From contig CALFSV010000274.1 in NCBI GenBank assembly GCA_937916485.1, positions 1 to 14,269 of the forward strand: DNA of 14,269 bases. Direction: 5' to 3'. The DNA is from an uncultured Paracoccaceae bacterium. GTDB taxonomy: Bacteria; Pseudomonadota; Alphaproteobacteria; Rhodobacterales; Rhodobacteraceae. The notes under the pieces were generated by a model. That model made no database searches. It was not told where the DNA came from and saw only the letters and a list, made by a program, of their open reading frames with translations. Shown here piece by piece: positions 1-7,054 of the stretch. The translations under genes were made by a program, and so were the position numbers. Position 1 is the stretch's first letter; each line of letters starts with the position of its first letter.

Positions 1-89
1 GCTAAACCGTGCTGCTGCTCTCGCCGAGTGGCGTCAATTATTGAGCGCATAGATTCAGGCTGCGCTAGCAATCCGATGCGAGTTCTCAT
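1..89 (-). CDS. Partial gene, N-terminus only; possibly a luciferase-like (LLM) oxidoreductase
   Basis: An open minus-strand frame starts at an ATG (89-87) and runs off the left window edge after 29 codons. It begins MRTRIGLLAQPE and continues with a helix-like stretch ending EQQHGL. A short beta strand followed by a helix rich in Arg, Asp and Glu and ending in a Gly-hydrophobic turn resembles the N-terminus of luciferase-like flavin or F420 oxidoreductases (MRIGL...ARRAE..GF). This is recognition from memory over very few residues. It lies 21 bp after the stop of the glyoxalase gene on the same strand, so it may be the last visible member of that operon. No strong Shine-Dalgarno sequence is visible. 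The reading frame is better supported than the function. Confidence 0.45.
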   Translation of the reverse strand, partial: MRTRIGLLAQPESMRSIIDATRREQQHGL

Positions 90-110
90 TTGTCTGACAG
101 CACTGATTAA

Positions 111-551
111 TCACCAACTGCCGGAATTTGGCATGGATGCCCACGGTTCGGCTATGGCTTTTGGTCCGCCTTCTTGCAACAATTCAATTGAAATGCCGTC
201 GGGTGAGCGAACAAAGGCCATGTTGCCATCACGGGGCGGCCTGTTGATGGTAACGCCCGCATCCATCAGGCGTTGGCACAGCTCATAGATCTCGTCAACG
301 CGGTATGCCAGATGGCCAAAACTGCGGCCAGTTTCGTATTCCTCCGGGTCCCAGTTGTGGGTAAGCTCCAGCGCTGGTGAACGGGTTTCCTCATAATGTG
401 CGCGGTCTGACGGTGTGGACAGAAAATAAATGGTGAAGCGCCCCTTTTTATTTTCGATTGTTTTGGCCACTTCCAGTCCCAGAAGCTCGCAATAAAAATG
501 CAGCGAAGCGTCGACGTCGGAAATTCTAACCATGGTGTGTAAATATCGCAT
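111..551 (-). CDS. gloA: Glyoxalase I-like (lactoylglutathione lyase) VOC protein
   Basis: This 146-residue protein has the vicinal-oxygen-chelate fold and the features of glyoxalase I, which converts the glutathione hemithioacetal of methylglyoxal to lactoylglutathione in the cytoplasm. Four expected metal ligands can be placed: His5 (MRYLHTMVRI), Glu62 in LELTHNWD, His80 in FGHLAYRV and Glu123 in SIELLQ. The ELTHNWD and FGHLAYRVD motifs are typical of genuine GloA rather than of more distant VOC relatives. Length is close to the usual 130-145 residues. Its start lies inside the 3' end of nagB (26-bp overlap, different frame), which suggests translational coupling. A second ATG at codon 7 would reduce the overlap but would drop His5, so the longer start is preferred. 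In this operon it may clear methylglyoxal formed during rapid triose-phosphate flux; that role is inferred. Confidence 0.8.
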   Translation of the reverse strand: MRYLHTMVRISDVDASLHFYCELLGLEVAKTIENKKGRFTIYFLSTPSDRAHYEETRSPALELTHNWDPEEYETGRSFGHLAYRVDEIYELCQRLMDAGVTINRPPRDGNMAFVRSPDGISIELLQEGGPKAIAEPWASMPNSGSW

Positions 552-1311
552 TTTGATCCACTTTCTGTTGGTATGAGTTGATGATAGAGGATGCGTCGCG
601 ATCTAAAATAATGTGTAAATCAGGGTGGTTTCGCAACAGGCTGGCGGGGCAATCAGGGGTAGGTCGGGTTGATAATGCTTTGGCCATTATTTTTGACTTC
701 TGATCGGATGTGGCCAGCATAATGATGCGCTGCGATGCCATGATCTCGGCAACGCCAAGTGTCAGTCCGACGCTGTTAGCAGGATACCCGCCAAGGGCAA
801 TTGTTGACTCCGCCAAAGACACAATGCGGCAGATGCTATCTTGGGTGCTGGGGGGCTCGTTGAAACCAATATGACCGTTCACGCCGATGCCCAAAAGCTG
901 GATATCCACCCCGCCCAGTGCAGCAATTTTATCCAAGTGATTGGCCACCGTTTTATCTGGATCATCAAAACTAGCAGGAAGGCCGATAAAGCTGGCATAT
1001 CTACCGTTTAGCTGGCCAAGAAATTGCTGCTGGATGTCAGTATTAAAAATTCCGGCTTTCGAATGGTTATCCCCGATCCCGCCCAGCACCACCATCTCGT
1101 CAAGCTGGATAAAATGACAAGCGTTGAACATTCCGGGCTGGCGCGCCTCCCTATCGACTAGTTTTTTATAAACGCCGGTCATGGTGTTGCCGGTTGCAAG
1201 GCCAATAACCGGTGCCGAATTATTTTCAGCATAGAAAATAATAGCCGCCGCAGTGGCCGCCTCGGCGCTGTCGCGTTTGTCATAAATATCTATATTAAAC
1301 CTATTCTTCAT
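526..1311 (-). CDS. nagB: Glucosamine-6-phosphate deaminase
   Basis: This 261-residue cytoplasmic enzyme matches NagB, which converts glucosamine-6-phosphate to fructose-6-phosphate and ammonia. Visible motifs are the phosphate-binding loop LATGNTMTGVYKKL (38-51), the catalytic LDEM pair (Asp71, Glu72) and GIGVNGHIGFNEP (141-153), with the ring-opening His147 and Glu152. The Asn in NGH, where the Escherichia coli enzyme has Asp, also occurs in Bacillus NagB, so it is not a defect. Length agrees with the 240-266 residues of the family. A weak Shine-Dalgarno (TTTAGGTCG) precedes the ATG. It starts 18 bp after the DMT transporter gene and overlaps the glyoxalase gene, so it is mid-operon. It is the clearest evidence that the locus handles an amino sugar. 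No nagA and no sugar kinase are present in the window. Confidence 0.92.
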   Translation of the reverse strand: MKNRFNIDIYDKRDSAEAATAAAIIFYAENNSAPVIGLATGNTMTGVYKKLVDREARQPGMFNACHFIQLDEMVVLGGIGDNHSKAGIFNTDIQQQFLGQLNGRYASFIGLPASFDDPDKTVANHLDKIAALGGVDIQLLGIGVNGHIGFNEPPSTQDSICRIVSLAESTIALGGYPANSVGLTLGVAEIMASQRIIMLATSDQKSKIMAKALSTRPTPDCPASLLRNHPDLHIILDRDASSIINSYQQKVDQNAIFTHHG

Positions 1312-1329
1312 AACGACCTAAACCTTTTT

Positions 1330-2214
1330 CTATTTACTTATTTTTTGGGAAGCGGTGGAGCGCCTTTTTTCCAACACGGCCAAGCCGATCAGGCTGGCAA
1401 GAATACAAAATGCGCAGATGACCGTATTTTTGCTTGGCAATTCATCGAAAAAGAAATAGCCGATGGCGGTGACGGGAATGATGTGGAAGTAAAACATCGG
1501 AGCCAGAAATGATGCCTCGGAATTACGAAATGCGCGGATGAAAAATAGCTGGGCGCTGGTTGCTAATAGCCCGGTCATAATCATCAATATCCAGGCTTCG
1601 ACGCTTGGGGGTTTCCAAAAATACAGCGCAAATGGGCATGATGTGATGGCGACGCCGATTGAATAACAGCCCATCAGCGGCAAGTCGCGCATCGTTTTTG
1701 ATAAATGTTTTTGCAAGATAGTCGCGGCGCTACCGCAAAACATTCCCGCAACCGCCAGCAATGCCACCAGTTGCAGAAAGCTGCTTTCGGGACTGAATAT
1801 TAGCCAAATGGCGGCGAAACCTGCCGCAATCACCCCCCAGCGATACCAGCTTTGCTGTTCGCCAAGGAAACACCATGCAATTACAGATACCACTGCCGGG
1901 CGCAGGTATCCGATGGTGCTGACCTGTGCCAATTGGATTTGTGAAATCGTGAAAAAGTTGATCGTAATTGCCAAGGTGGTGAATCCCACGCGCAGCGCAT
2001 TCAGCCCTAAATCTTGGTTCATTTCGGATAGCCGTTTTTGCGTGATAAATAGGGGCAGCAGAATGATGCTGCTGGCAAGGCAACGGATAAACACGATCTG
2101 AATTGCTGGAAAATCACCCACGATAATTTTGACAATCAGGATGTGGAGGAGCATGAATACCTCGTTAAAAACGAGATACCGCACTCCGCCAAGATTATCG
2201 TTTTTCATTTGCAC
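1330..2214 (-). CDS. DMT-superfamily (EamA) transporter
   Basis: This hydrophobic protein of about 294 residues has the layout of EamA/RhaT-type drug/metabolite transporters: two similar halves (about 10-135 and 150-282) giving roughly ten membrane helices, ending in a basic tail (LEKRRSTASQ). The first half has the usual arginine after helix two (IQIVFIRC) and a conserved region around IGYLRPAVVSV. The listed start is GTG at 2214; an in-frame ATG two codons later (2208) is an equally good start. It begins 2 bp before the stop codon of the PIG-L gene ends, so it is probably translationally coupled. Substrates of this family cannot be predicted from sequence. In this context it may export or import a product of the amino-sugar pathway, which is inference only. 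Confidence 0.85.
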   Translation of the reverse strand: MQMKNDNLGGVRYLVFNEVFMLLHILIVKIIVGDFPAIQIVFIRCLASSIILLPLFITQKRLSEMNQDLGLNALRVGFTTLAITINFFTISQIQLAQVSTIGYLRPAVVSVIAWCFLGEQQSWYRWGVIAAGFAAIWLIFSPESSFLQLVALLAVAGMFCGSAATILQKHLSKTMRDLPLMGCYSIGVAITSCPFALYFWKPPSVEAWILMIMTGLLATSAQLFFIRAFRNSEASFLAPMFYFHIIPVTAIGYFFFDELPSKNTVICAFCILASLIGLAVLEKRRSTASQKISK

Positions 2215-2216
2215 GC

Positions 2217-4673
2217 TTAATGTCGGGCGACTTGTAACAGATTGGTGAAAATGCGAAACGCTCCGGGTACAAGCTGGTCCATCTGATAAAACAGGTTCAA
2301 GGCACAGTGGACGTGCGAACCATCGCCTACGGGTGCATGGGCAAGGCTGCCATATAGCGGGTCTTCACCAGCGTCGGACATCGCCAAAATTGGGGTGTAT
2401 TCATCCCCCCATTCGGATGCGAAATAGAGGCCGCGTTCCTTTTCCCAACCGTCGAAATCTGCCAAAGTGATCTGGTTAGGCCCGGCCATTAACTCATGGT
2501 CCGGCACCAGAATTTTTACTGGCGCGTCGGCCTCCGTCACCCGCCATCTGATAGAAGGGCTGCCCGGCATCAGATCATAAGGCGCACTTTGCCCCGAAAT
2601 CCAGTTATCCTGCGGACGGTGATACTGGCTGACATAACGCCCGCCTGCCTGCATCCATCCTTTAAGGCGGTCCATAGCCTGATTAATGGGGCGTGTACCG
2701 CCAGCAAAAACACCACTAACAATGACGTCAAATCCATCTAGATTACCTGATAAAAGGGCGTCATCATCCAGCTGAGTCACGCTTGCACCCAACTGTTCGG
2801 TCCAGAACCACGCGCGGTCAACGCCGCCATCAATCCAGCCAACCCGAATGCCGTGAAGAGAGGCAGTATCGACGGCAACAATGTCGGTCTTGCAGGGCTG
2901 AAAAAGAGTTTGTGTGCGGATATGCGGATAGGCAAGGGTCTGGGATGATAGCAAAGGCACACCGCCAGCCTGCGCAGCCAGACTGTAGCGGCCTTGGCGC
3001 AGATTATCAGCCAGTGCCACATCAAAGGTGAAAGAGGCGCCTTTTTGCAAAGTGTTGGCAGTATTCACTATTAAAGCATCGGCAGAATTTGGTGCTGCGT
3101 TCAGGGTAATTTCGTCTGTGGTAAGAGAAACCCCCGCGGCGGCATCTTGCATAACCGCCAGTTGCAGCGACAGGTTTTCAGGCTTGTTCAGAATGACCAA
3201 TTGCTTGGCCGGATTAATCGCAGCGGTCAGGGGCGGCGTACTGCCAAGCGGTTGATCTGGCATTAATGTACGCCGGAACTTTGTTCCGCGCACGGTGAAT
3301 TCCACTTGCGCGTGCAGCGTTGATGGCCGCACCGAAACGCCGTGCCAACCCGTCATCACAGGTGTCGGTGTGTCGCCAGTAAAGCTGAATTCAGAGGAAA
3401 GGCTCCGGCGTTTGCCATCCTCCGTACCAGCAACAAAACCAGACGCATCAATGGCTCCTAGCGGATCCTGCCAACTGGCATTATTTATTTCCAGACCGGC
3501 CTTTTCGGCCTGATGCCAACTGATACGCGCAGTTGTGGCGGCGCCAATTACCGGTATTTCAGGGGTCACACCGAAGGATATCTGCATCTGGCAGGCTTCG
3601 CTCATGGCCATCGCGCTTTGTGTCTTTTTCAACTGGATGCGGTGGCGATGAGGTTGGGTAACTTCGCCCTCCATCACATCAAGACAGGTCTGCAATTCAC
3701 ACAAAGCCGGGATGACGCTGGCGATATCTGGAAACGCCGCCAGTGCCTCTGCTGCCAATTCGGATGCCTTTAGGGCCGCCTTTTTGCCAGGCTCTCCGCT
3801 ACAAAATTCAGCCATCTCTGCCAGCGTTGTTGGTAGATTTTCAGTCAACTTATCCGCAAACGGGGTGTTTGATGCGGTCTTTAGCTGGTGCAATTGCACT
3901 GGCCAGTTTTCTTCGTCCAGCAGGCGTCCCATGCCTTGGGTGGCGTGACTGGCCCGTGACCATTCGCCGATTTGTGCGTATGTGCCGCCGTAAACTGCAT
4001 CAAATTCGCCGGTATCAACTTGGTGCGTTGCGTTGGGTGGGGGGACTTCATCATCATAGGATCCGCCGCCGCCGCCCCATGCCGGAAGATACAGCGCATT
4101 GGTCTGCCAGCTTCCCAAATTCAGGTCAGGGTAAACGCTGTCGTCGGCGGCTAAATCGAACGCAGAAAGGGTCACTTGGGTCACGGCTCGGTGATGTCCG
4201 TGCTGGCCTGGAACGTCCAGAAATGTCGGGAGCAGAATATCCGGCTTGAACATTCTGACAATCTTGATCATTTGGCGAAGCGAATGTGCCTCGCCCCAAT
4301 AACCGAAAGTCTGCTTGTCGGATTTTGAAAAGCCAAAATCCCTGATTGGGTCATCGTCAGTTTCGGCTAACCATGCAAGATCAGCGCGGATCAACGCCAT
4401 CGCTGCGATCAGCTCTTCAGTGCGAAGATAGCCCAGCGCATCGCCGCGTTCCGGGCCCAAAGCATTCTGCCCGCCTTGGCCGCGCACCGCATTCACATAG
4501 ACAATATGAGCGCCTTGCCCCAGTGAAAGCGCAGCCAGCAACCGCGTGGTTTCGTCATCGGGGTGGGCACCGGTCTGCATAAAGCACAATGTAGATTGCA
4601 GAGATTTCAGCCAGCTATATAGCTCACGGATCGGGTTGCGCGTTTCTTGATTAATGATAAAGGACTTTTTCAC
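2217..4673 (-). CDS. PIG-L/LmbE family deacetylase with C-terminal GATase-like domain
   Basis: This 818-residue protein is much longer than a simple PIG-L enzyme (about 230-300 residues). The N-terminal domain has the zinc motif AHPDDE (36-41) and a downstream GQHGHHRAV (156-164), giving His37, Asp40 and His161 as probable metal ligands. PIG-L enzymes remove N-acetyl groups from GlcNAc-containing compounds such as GlcNAc-inositol, GlcNAc-malate or chitobiose. A long beta-rich middle (about 330-600) has no motif I recognise. The C-terminus (about 607-818: HGIRVGWIDGG, then FDVIVSGVFAGG and LKGWMQAGGRYVSQYHRP) looks like a class-I glutamine-amidotransferase or ThuA-like fold without an obvious catalytic Cys. 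No signal peptide is visible, so it is probably cytoplasmic. It starts with GTG in a 4-bp GTGA overlap with the GntR gene, so the two are co-translated. Substrate is unknown; an N-acyl amino sugar is inferred. Confidence 0.85.
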   Translation of the reverse strand: MKKSFIINQETRNPIRELYSWLKSLQSTLCFMQTGAHPDDETTRLLAALSLGQGAHIVYVNAVRGQGGQNALGPERGDALGYLRTEELIAAMALIRADLAWLAETDDDPIRDFGFSKSDKQTFGYWGEAHSLRQMIKIVRMFKPDILLPTFLDVPGQHGHHRAVTQVTLSAFDLAADDSVYPDLNLGSWQTNALYLPAWGGGGGSYDDEVPPPNATHQVDTGEFDAVYGGTYAQIGEWSRASHATQGMGRLLDEENWPVQLHQLKTASNTPFADKLTENLPTTLAEMAEFCSGEPGKKAALKASELAAEALAAFPDIASVIPALCELQTCLDVMEGEVTQPHRHRIQLKKTQSAMAMSEACQMQISFGVTPEIPVIGAATTARISWHQAEKAGLEINNASWQDPLGAIDASGFVAGTEDGKRRSLSSEFSFTGDTPTPVMTGWHGVSVRPSTLHAQVEFTVRGTKFRRTLMPDQPLGSTPPLTAAINPAKQLVILNKPENLSLQLAVMQDAAAGVSLTTDEITLNAAPNSADALIVNTANTLQKGASFTFDVALADNLRQGRYSLAAQAGGVPLLSSQTLAYPHIRTQTLFQPCKTDIVAVDTASLHGIRVGWIDGGVDRAWFWTEQLGASVTQLDDDALLSGNLDGFDVIVSGVFAGGTRPINQAMDRLKGWMQAGGRYVSQYHRPQDNWISGQSAPYDLMPGSPSIRWRVTEADAPVKILVPDHELMAGPNQITLADFDGWEKERGLYFASEWGDEYTPILAMSDAGEDPLYGSLAHAPVGDGSHVHCALNLFYQMDQLVPGAFRIFTNLLQVARH

Positions 4674-5407
4674 GCGTCACTCACTTTTCTGGTTCGCTTG
4701 AGGGTGAATTGATAATTGGTGCGGTCAGCGGAAAAAATATTGATGGAAACCTCGATCGCTTTTTTGGCTGAATTGCGATAGCGCCGGATCATCTCCAGCC
4801 CCAGCGCGCCCTTGGGCAATCCCATTTCCTCGGCAATCTCGTCTGGAATAATAAGCGGGATAAGTTCTTGATGAATGTCGGAGATCGTAACGCCGTGCCG
4901 CTCTTCGATCAGGTCACAGATAAACCCGTCATAGGTGCCAATCTCATCGGCGATGTCACGATATTTGCTGTCCACATAGACATTGCCCCAGACAACAATC
5001 TTGCGGGTGTCCTTGTCGCAACGGTGCTGCTGGATGTGCATCCATTCCTTGCCAGGCTGGTTGTCCAGTTTGGCGGCCAGTGGCGCATTGGCGCTCATCA
5101 TGCTTATCCTGCGAACGACCCTTTCGGCGCCGCGCCCATACAGCAAATCATCTGCCGGACGGGTGGTGTATTGAAGATTTGGGGTGGGTTTTAACGATAA
5201 TAACCTCGTGCCATCACCGCGCCGCCGGTCAATAAGGCCGATTCGCTCGAGCTGCTCCAACGCCCGGCGCACCGTTGGACGGCTAACCCCATAAGACTTG
5301 GCAAGGGTGTCCTCGGACGGCAGATAATCCCCGACCGCGAACTCCCCGTCGGAGATCCGCTGATTTAAAGCGCCATATAAAACGGCGTATCTGGGTTCTG
5401 TAGTCAT
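4670..5407 (-). CDS. GntR-family (HutC/UTRA) transcriptional regulator
   Basis: This 245-residue protein has an N-terminal winged helix (about 7-70) with the GntR signature LPSEDTLAKSYGVSRPTVRR and a wing ending GDGTRL. A C-terminal UTRA ligand-binding domain (about 95-237) follows and ends ...NYQFTLKRTR. UTRA regulators such as NagR/YvoA, HutC and TreR sense small metabolites, often sugar phosphates such as glucosamine-6-phosphate, and usually repress. It is the first gene of the leftward operon and is divergent from the importer operon, with 194 bp between the two start codons, so control of both promoters is likely. That is inference from position. Glucosamine-6-phosphate or the imported conjugate would be a reasonable effector given the neighbouring nagB and deacetylase genes. 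Confidence 0.9.
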   Translation of the reverse strand: MTTEPRYAVLYGALNQRISDGEFAVGDYLPSEDTLAKSYGVSRPTVRRALEQLERIGLIDRRRGDGTRLLSLKPTPNLQYTTRPADDLLYGRGAERVVRRISMMSANAPLAAKLDNQPGKEWMHIQQHRCDKDTRKIVVWGNVYVDSKYRDIADEIGTYDGFICDLIEERHGVTISDIHQELIPLIIPDEIAEEMGLPKGALGLEMIRRYRNSAKKAIEVSINIFSADRTNYQFTLKRTRKVSDA

Positions 5408-5477
5408 CGTTAAATCAATTCAAAAAGCAGCCGGTCAGACTGGTGAAGGGGGATAGAAGGCCATGTTTAGGCGGGTC

Positions 5478-5511
5478 ATTATACATTTTTTAGTTCCGTG
5501 ATCATACATTT
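5478..5511. repeat. Pair of direct repeats AAATGTATRAT in the divergent promoter region
   Basis: Read on the minus strand, AAATGTATGAT (5511-5501) and AAATGTATAAT (5488-5478) match at 10 of 11 positions and lie 23 bp apart, about two helical turns. The second copy contains a perfect TATAAT that could be the -10 box of the gntR promoter, although no good -35 box lies at the right distance. The pair could be a regulator-binding site or duplicated -10 elements. It stops just upstream of the -35 box proposed for the rightward operon. Confidence 0.4.
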
Positions 5512-5524
5512 CATTTGACAAGCT

Positions 5525-5552
5525 TTGACGCTATCACATAGGTGTCTAATAT
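5525..5552 (+). promoter_or_regulatory. Predicted sigma-70 promoter of the importer operon
   Basis: TTGACG (5525-5530) and TAATAT (5547-5552) are separated by 16 bp and lie about 50 bp upstream of the solute-binding protein ATG at 5602. A second possible -35, TTGACA (5515-5520), has no convincing -10 partner. An imperfect GGTGTCTAATATTACC overlaps the -10 box and could be an operator, but its arms match at only three bases each side, so I do not rely on it. Confidence 0.55.
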
Positions 5553-5601
5553 TACCAGTTGTAATTACCTTTAAATGACAGAAAACGCAACGGAGAGTAA
5601 A

Positions 5602-6855
5602 ATGAAAAAGTTGTTTAAGTCAGCGCTTGCCGCAACAATTGCCGGTACAGCGTTTCTGTGGGCCGGTATGGCGTCTGCAGTTGAAATCGAATACTGGCAG
5701 TACACATACCAAAGCCGCGTGGATGCGATTGACAAGCTGATTGCGAATTTTGAAGCGGCCAACCCGGATATCACCGTCAAGCAGACACATTTCCCATATG
5801 CTGATTACCGCAAGAAAGTGGCGATTGCTGTATCTGCGGGCGACGGTCCAGATGTCGTGCAGTTGTTTTATGGATGGTTGAACGATTACCGTGATTCAGG
5901 GCTGATTCAGCCGCTAGACAAGTCGGTTTTCTCTCATTCAGAGATTGAAAAGAACTTCTTCCCGATGGTTTCGTCAATGGAATCTGATGGCGAATATTGG
6001 GGATTGCCCACGGCTGTGCGATCGCTGGCACTGTTCTACAACACAGATTTGCTTGCAGAAGCCGGTCTTTCAGGTCCGCCAAAAACATTGGACGAGATGG
6101 TTGAATATGCAGCAAAGCTGACCAAAAAAGATGCTGATGGCAACTATCTGAATATTGGCTATGCGATTGATACGGACGGGCAGGATCACCATTGGTGGCG
6201 TGAAGTTCTGACACGCCTTTACGGCGGTCAGCCTTATTCTGATGATGGCACAAAAGTCGCCTATAATTCAGATGCAGGTGCAAAAGCGCTGGCCTTTCTT
6301 ACGGACATGGAAACAACGCATAAAGTTGGTTCAAACGGCTTTATGAATCGCGGTCAGGACGCCTTCAAAGCCGGCAATGCCGGCATGATTATTGACGGAT
6401 CCTTCCGTATTTCCAGCTTCGAAAAGCAGGACGGGCTGAACTTTGCGATTGCAGAATTGCCGGGTCATAACGGGGCGCGCTACAACTTTTCCTCCTACTG
6501 GGTCAACGGCATTAGCTCCAAGGCCAAAGGCGAGAAACTGGCTGCTGCTAACAAGTTCATGCAGTACCTGACCTCTGACGAGGCGATGCAGGTCTGGCTG
6601 GACATAGTCGGCGAATTGCCAGCCAAGCCGTCGGTTGCACTGGTTGATGCGAACACATCACACCCGATGTATGGGCCGTTCATTCGTGGACTTTCCTATG
6701 CGACTGCAACCAACTTTATTTCAGAAAAGCCACAGCGTCAGGCGCTTATCGATGCCTATGACATGGTGGTTCTGAAAGGCATGACACCAGCAGAAGCCCT
6801 TGCAGAAGTTGCCGAAGACGAGCAGCAAGTGCTTGATGAATTCTACGATAACTAA
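5602..6855 (+). CDS. Periplasmic sugar-binding protein of a CUT1 ABC importer
   Basis: This is an extracellular solute-binding protein (family 1, MalE/UgpB-like) of 417 residues, which captures substrate in the periplasm for the downstream permeases. The ATG at 5602 is preferred over the in-frame ATG at 5575: GGAGAG lies at a good distance before it, and the protein then begins with a clean signal peptide, MKKLFKS followed by a hydrophobic core and an ASA cleavage site after residue 26. The mature protein starts VEIEYWQYTY and shows family hallmarks: a LIANFEAANPDI helix, a GDGPDVVQL segment, a GLPTAVRSLALFYNTDLL hinge region, AGMIIDGSF and a YLTSDEAMQ stretch near the end. Many aromatic residues fit a sugar ligand. 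It is the first gene of the rightward operon and is followed by a 199-bp gap with a hairpin. Confidence 0.92.
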   Translation: MKKLFKSALAATIAGTAFLWAGMASAVEIEYWQYTYQSRVDAIDKLIANFEAANPDITVKQTHFPYADYRKKVAIAVSAGDGPDVVQLFYGWLNDYRDSGLIQPLDKSVFSHSEIEKNFFPMVSSMESDGEYWGLPTAVRSLALFYNTDLLAEAGLSGPPKTLDEMVEYAAKLTKKDADGNYLNIGYAIDTDGQDHHWWREVLTRLYGGQPYSDDGTKVAYNSDAGAKALAFLTDMETTHKVGSNGFMNRGQDAFKAGNAGMIIDGSFRISSFEKQDGLNFAIAELPGHNGARYNFSSYWVNGISSKAKGEKLAAANKFMQYLTSDEAMQVWLDIVGELPAKPSVALVDANTSHPMYGPFIRGLSYATATNFISEKPQRQALIDAYDMVVLKGMTPAEALAEVAEDEQQVLDEFYDN

Positions 6856-6887
6856 GCCGGTACGCTAGTTGAATTGGCGTAAAAAGT

Positions 6888-6925
6888 GGGCAACACCAAT
6901 TGGTAAATTCAGTGCGGTGTTGTCC
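6888..6925 (+). terminator. Stem-loop after the binding-protein gene; partial terminator or mRNA stabiliser
   Basis: GGGCAACACC (6888-6897) and GGTGTTGTCC (6916-6925) form a 10-bp stem with one G-U pair and an 18-nt loop. The sequence after it (ATTTATTTAAGG) is only moderately U-rich, so it is not a classic strong terminator. A hairpin between binding-protein and permease genes is a familiar arrangement that lets the binding protein be made in excess, as in malE-malF, either by stopping some transcripts or by protecting the upstream message. Confidence 0.55.
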
Positions 6926-6968
6926 ATTTATTTAAGGCCTTCTCTGTTTCGCCCACACTTTCACATTC

Positions 6969-7005
6969 GAATTTCGGAATTCCTGAATATTTGAATTTCA
7001 GAATT
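6969..7005. repeat. AT-rich direct repeat GAATTTCRGAATT
   Basis: GAATTTCGGAATT (6969-6981) and GAATTTCAGAATT (6993-7005) differ at one base and are 24 bp apart; a further partial copy, GAGAATTTT, follows at 7013. The block lies between the hairpin and the permease start and is markedly AT-rich. It could be a slipped-strand duplication, a protein-binding site, or an unstructured leader for the permease genes. No function can be assigned. Confidence 0.45.
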
Positions 7006-7054
7006 TTGGCTTGAGAATTTTCGCGTTCCTCTCTTTATAGGTGTTATCTGGCTC

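Noticed and set aside
89..99. TTTGTCTGACA shared with the ROK upstream element
   Set aside because: Many 11-base matches are expected by chance between positions in a window this size, and there is no second copy near it.
2161..2176. Hairpin CTCGTT-AAAA-ACGAG
   Set aside because: It lies inside the DMT transporter coding region near its start and has no following T-run, so it is probably incidental.
3743..4249. 168-codon plus-strand ORF
   Set aside because: It lies wholly inside the PIG-L gene on the opposite strand and has an arginine- and proline-rich, low-complexity composition typical of an antisense shadow.
5777..6283. 168-codon minus-strand ORF
   Set aside because: It is antisense to the solute-binding protein gene, which has a clear signal peptide and domain; the antisense translation has no recognisable motif.
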